Shown here: piece after piece, positions 61,362 through 64,000 of the stretch | Layout of the letters: every line of letters starts with the position of its first letter | How positions within the stretch are numbered: position 1 is the stretch's first letter | Source: Microbacterium ginsengiterrae | GTDB taxonomy: Bacteria; Actinomycetota; Actinomycetes; Actinomycetales; Microbacteriaceae | NCBI RefSeq assembly: GCF_014205075.1 | Contig: NZ_JACHMU010000001.1 | Coordinates: 434,001-498,000, forward strand | Direction of reading: 5' to 3' | DNA: 64,000 bases | Translations under genes and position numbers: made by a program | The notes under the pieces: generated by a model | What the model was told of the DNA's origin: nothing | The model's input: the letters and a program-made list of their open reading frames with translations, nothing else | Databases searched by the model: none

Positions 61362-62399
61362 ATGACGGGGAAGAGGGTCACCCTCGCTGACGTCGCCCGC
61401 GGGGCGGGCGTCTCCCGATCCACGGCATCCCTCGTCCTCTCGGACCGGGGCGACGAACTGCGCATCTCTGAGGCCGCCCAGGATCGGGTTCGACGTGTGG
61501 CGGCCGAGCTCGGCTATCGCCCCAACATGCTCTCCGCGAGCCTGCGCAAGGGCACCAGCGGGACGCTCGGCTTCGTCTCGGACACCGTCGCGACCTCGCT
61601 GCTCGCGGGCGACATGATCAAGGGCGCGCTCGAAGGCGCCCGCCGCAACGGGCACATGCTGTTCATCGGCGAATCCGAGGGCGACGAGGACGAGCAGAAC
61701 CGGCTCATCGAGGCGATGCTCGATCGCCAGGTCGACGGACTCATCATCGCCTCGATGTTCACCCGCGAGCGCCCCCTCCCCCGCGCCGTGCAGGGCCGGA
61801 ACGTGGTCCTGTTGAACATGATGACCCCGCAGGGCGAGCCTGCGGTGCGCGCGGTGATCCCGGACGAGTACGCTGCGGGCAGGCAGGCGGCCCGCATCCT
61901 CCTCGATGCCGGCCACCGCGAGATCCACCTAATCGGCGGCGGCCCGACCCGGAGCGACGTGGCGCCGGACAGTGTCGCAGGTCGCGAACGTCTGGCCGGC
62001 ATCCTCGACGAGCTCGACACCGAAGGACTCGCACCGGCCAGCGGCTGGCAGCGCACGATCTGGTTGCCACCCGACGGATGGGAGCTCACCAATGCGCTCC
62101 TCGCATCCGGTGTGCGCCGAGGCGCGCTCATCACCTTCAACGATCGCCTCGCGTTCGGCGCCTATCAGGCCATCAGTGAGAGCGGCGCCTCAGTTCCCGA
62201 GGACTTCTCCGTGGTCTCCTTCGACGACCACCAGCTCGCGTCCTGGCTGCATCCGCACCTCACGACGTTCGCGCTGCCCCACCGGGAGCTCGGCATCCAC
62301 GCGGTCGAGATGCTGCTGTCGGGAGGCGGCGCGGAAGTGCGCCGCCTCCCGATGCCCCTCCGTCTCCGCAGTTCGGTGAAGGACCTCACGGCGACGTGA
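61362..62399 (+). CDS. LacI-family repressor of the second sugar operon
   Basis: 345 residues. The helix-turn-helix is TLADVARGAGVSRSTASLVLS near residues 7-27, with the hinge ELGYRPNMLSASLRKGTSG; an effector domain fills the rest (GALITFNDRLAFGAYQAI and FSVVSFDDHQLASWLHPHLTT). A GGAGAGGAG ribosome binding site precedes ATG 61362, with a TAGGAT -10 26 bases upstream. It is divergent from the MalE-type gene and should bind TGCTAA/TTAGCA. Confidence 0.92.
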   Translation: MTGKRVTLADVARGAGVSRSTASLVLSDRGDELRISEAAQDRVRRVAAELGYRPNMLSASLRKGTSGTLGFVSDTVATSLLAGDMIKGALEGARRNGHMLFIGESEGDEDEQNRLIEAMLDRQVDGLIIASMFTRERPLPRAVQGRNVVLLNMMTPQGEPAVRAVIPDEYAAGRQAARILLDAGHREIHLIGGGPTRSDVAPDSVAGRERLAGILDELDTEGLAPASGWQRTIWLPPDGWELTNALLASGVRRGALITFNDRLAFGAYQAISESGASVPEDFSVVSFDDHQLASWLHPHLTTFALPHRELGIHAVEMLLSGGGAEVRRLPMPLRLRSSVKDLTAT

Positions 62400-62457
62400 C
62401 GATGGCCGGCGGCCGTATCCGGCTATCGTGGATGCCCACCGAACCTCAGGAGCGACC

Positions 62458-62763
62458 ATGGGATCCGACGACGAGAAATCCCGCCCTCGGGCGCTGCGCG
62501 ACGGCACGAAGGAGGCACGCTTCGCCGCGCGCTACGCGACGATCGACGAGGTGGCGGAGCTGCTCGGAGTCACTCCGGTCTCCCTCCGCCAGACGATGCG
62601 CCGGCGCGACGCGGGCGAGGCCTCAGCGGCGAGCGACGCGTTCATCGACCCGATCGGCAATGTGTCCGGTTACCTCTGGGATCGCGACGACCTGACTCCG
62701 GAGGCGATCGAGGCGTGGCACAACCGTCCACGAAGAGGACGGCGACCCGACAGCGCTCGATGA
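62458..62763 (+). CDS. Small protein with helix-turn-helix-like part, 101 aa
   Basis: 101 residues from ATG 62458 with AGGAG upstream. ARYATIDEVAELLGVTPVSLRQTMRRRDAG resembles an excisionase or MerR-type helix-turn-helix; the end is basic (RPRRGRRPDSAR). A FIDPIGNVSGYLWDRDDLTPEAIEAWHNR stretch is reminiscent of DNA-binding proteins that check for a partner residue. No family is named. It lies between the lacI gene and tRNA-Thr, a place where phage-derived genes may occur. Confidence 0.6.
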   Translation: MGSDDEKSRPRALRDGTKEARFAARYATIDEVAELLGVTPVSLRQTMRRRDAGEASAASDAFIDPIGNVSGYLWDRDDLTPEAIEAWHNRPRRGRRPDSAR

Positions 62764-62786
62764 CGAGTGCTGAACGACAAGGATGG

Positions 62787-62859
62787 AGCCGACTACGGGA
62801 TTCGAACCCGTGACATCCTGTTTACAAGACAGGTGCTCTACCAGCTGAGCTAAGTCGGC
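62787..62859 (-). tRNA. tRNA-Thr (anticodon TGT)
   Basis: 73 nt. Acceptor GCCGACT / AGTCGGC, D-arm GCTC/GAGC, anticodon stem CCTGT/ACAGG with loop CTTGTAA (anticodon TGT), T-arm ACGGG TTCGAAT CCCGT, discriminator T. CCA is not encoded. Confidence 0.95.
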
Positions 62860-62901
62860 GAACGCCGTCCAGCTTAGCGAGCCGGAGAGGCGGGTCGGAA
62901 A

Positions 62902-63828
62902 CTACGACGACGGGGTCGGAGTCGGAGAGGGAGTGGGGTCGGTCTCGCTCGCCACCGTGAGGACGAACTGCGAGAACTCCGCCGGATCGTCAAGGGCCCC
63001 CACATACGCGGAGCCGTTCACCACGACCATGGGCGCGCTGGTGAGGACGAGGTCGTCCGAGCCATCGAGGGGACCGGCCAGCGCGCGAGAGGTCGCCTCC
63101 TTCGCCCAGCCGACATAGTCCGCGTCCTCGATGCACGAGCGCACGACCTTGGGAGTGTCCACCCCGACGGCCACGGCGAGGTCGGCCAGCTCGACATCCG
63201 AGCGGCCGCTGCTGTCCACCTCGGGCTGGTCGATGAGCAGCTCGTGGTTGTACGCGTAGAACTGGTCGGGCGAATGGCTTGCGACGCATGCTGCAGCGGC
63301 GGCGGCGCGCAACGAGTACTTGGTGCCGCTGGAGCTGGCGGTGAGCATGGCCACCGGATGATAGGTGGCGGTGACCGCTCCCTCGCCGATCCAGCTGGCG
63401 AGCTGACGGCTGTTGGCACGTTCGAACTCACCCGCTCCGGGAGAGAGGTAATCGACGTAGATGTGCACGTCGACGGCGGCGTTGGTCGGCTCCGCGGTGG
63501 GCTCGGCGGTCTCCTCGCCTGCTTCCGACTCCTCGGGGGTCGGCGTCGCAGGGACGGCCTCCGCGGTCGTGTCGGCCAGGCTGCGGACGACGATGCCGTC
63601 GCCCTCGAGCCCGTCGGGGTTCATCATCGGCTTCGAGACCGTCGACGTCACCGCCATGGTGACCGCGGTACCCACGGCCCCGACGGCGATGATCGCGACC
63701 GCGCCGATGATGATCCCCCGCATGACACGCGCTCGCGACTGCTTGGTCTGGATCTGCTGAGCCTTCTCCCGCACCGCCTCACGGGAATTGCGAGGGGTGG
63801 GGACGTTCGGCGTTTCGTCGCTCGACAT
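62902..63828 (-). CDS. DsbA-like thioredoxin-fold membrane protein without CxxC
   Basis: 308 residues from ATG 63828 (AGAGGA ribosome binding site). One helix at about 38-62, a Pro/Glu-rich linker to about 118, then a DsbA/thioredoxin domain (VDVHIYVDYLSPGAGEFERANS; APMVVVNGSAYVGAL with the cis-Pro region). Where DsbA-type proteins have CPYC, this one has YLSPGAGEF, so both redox cysteines are absent. It should sit outside the membrane and cannot catalyse disulfide exchange in the usual way. The tail is Pro/Thr/Ser-rich. 63829-64000 holds no gene. Confidence 0.82.
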   Translation of the reverse strand: MSSDETPNVPTPRNSREAVREKAQQIQTKQSRARVMRGIIIGAVAIIAVGAVGTAVTMAVTSTVSKPMMNPDGLEGDGIVVRSLADTTAEAVPATPTPEESEAGEETAEPTAEPTNAAVDVHIYVDYLSPGAGEFERANSRQLASWIGEGAVTATYHPVAMLTASSSGTKYSLRAAAAAACVASHSPDQFYAYNHELLIDQPEVDSSGRSDVELADLAVAVGVDTPKVVRSCIEDADYVGWAKEATSRALAGPLDGSDDLVLTSAPMVVVNGSAYVGALDDPAEFSQFVLTVASETDPTPSPTPTPSS

Positions 63829-64000
63829 CGTTCCTCTTGAGAGTTCGGGATGGGGTTCGATCCCCTGATTCGCCCGCCGATCGTATGCACCGGATCGATC
63901 AGGACCGTCTTCGATGCTATCCAGACAGGCTGGGAAATACCCAGGTGCGGCCGCACGTGCCATACTGATACCGGCCCGATGGCGGGCCACGGCGAGGCCC

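Noticed and set aside
63840..63875. 5S rRNA-like string near the right edge (minus strand GAACCCCATCCCGAACTC)
   Set aside because: No surrounding 5S structure or rRNA neighbours; the match is to a short motif only.

Overview
The window is about 70% G+C in most of its length, with short intergenic gaps, many GTG starts and many TAnnnT hexamers placed 6-7 nt before a start codon. The gene content (RamA- and Lsr2-type regulators, DUF3027, DUF3263, DUF2332, an XPB-type helicase pair, an IdeR/DtxR regulator, an MTES_1575-type nuclease domain) points to an actinobacterium, most probably Microbacteriaceae and probably Microbacterium or a close relative. No insertion sequence, CRISPR array, prophage or rRNA was seen.

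Layout. 1-7.7 kb: start of histidine ammonia-lyase with a divergent IclR regulator, an AEC-type carrier, a metallophosphoesterase and a tandem pair of YhgE/Pip membrane proteins. 7.9-16.5 kb: a lower-GC block inserted between an orphan hairpin and tRNA-Ala. It holds a resolvase-like double helix-turn-helix gene and a nine-gene LacI-controlled operon: sugar ABC importer (binding protein, permease, ATPase), two hexulose-phosphate synthase homologues, two phosphohexuloisomerase (SIS) homologues, a PfkB kinase and a pentulose/allulose-phosphate 3-epimerase. One synthase homologue has lost its catalytic motif. This is the best candidate here for an undescribed pathway.

16.8-29 kb: tRNA-Ala; a GlpR/SepX-like divisome protein with RimJ and GalU (the usual moeA/glp gene is missing); folate cyclo-ligase, FmdB-type protein, MscL; a very large helicase-like protein with degenerate Walker motifs; an alkyltransferase-family protein without its catalytic cysteine; the acetate permease pair with a divergent RamA-type regulator; Lsr2. 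29-37 kb: MarR-MMPL exporter pair, small proteins, APC permease, YihY, zinc alcohol dehydrogenase, tRNA-Arg. 37-46 kb: HNH endonuclease, a candidate small RNA, M23 peptidase, IdeR/DtxR with an iron-box-like palindrome, SerC, DUF3027, cold-shock protein, helicase-associated protein plus XPB helicase. 46-57 kb: PhoP-like two-component system, orphan WXG100 protein, GroEL with a perfect CIRCE, LytR_C, DUF3263 and DUF2332 proteins, MsrB, nitroreductase, DMT transporter, SRAP protein, Na+/H+ antiporter, tyrosine phosphatase. 57-62.4 kb: a second LacI-controlled sugar system (clan GH-J hydrolase, MalG/MalF-type permeases, lipoprotein). 62.5-64 kb: small helix-turn-helix-like protein, tRNA-Thr, and a DsbA-like membrane protein without the CxxC motif.

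Both sugar operons share one promoter design: a TTGACA -35 box, a weak -10 box, and a LacI-type palindrome sitting at or just downstream of the predicted transcription start, with the lacI gene divergent. All functional statements come from reading the sequence; no database search or calculation was run. GC figures are hand counts of single lines.
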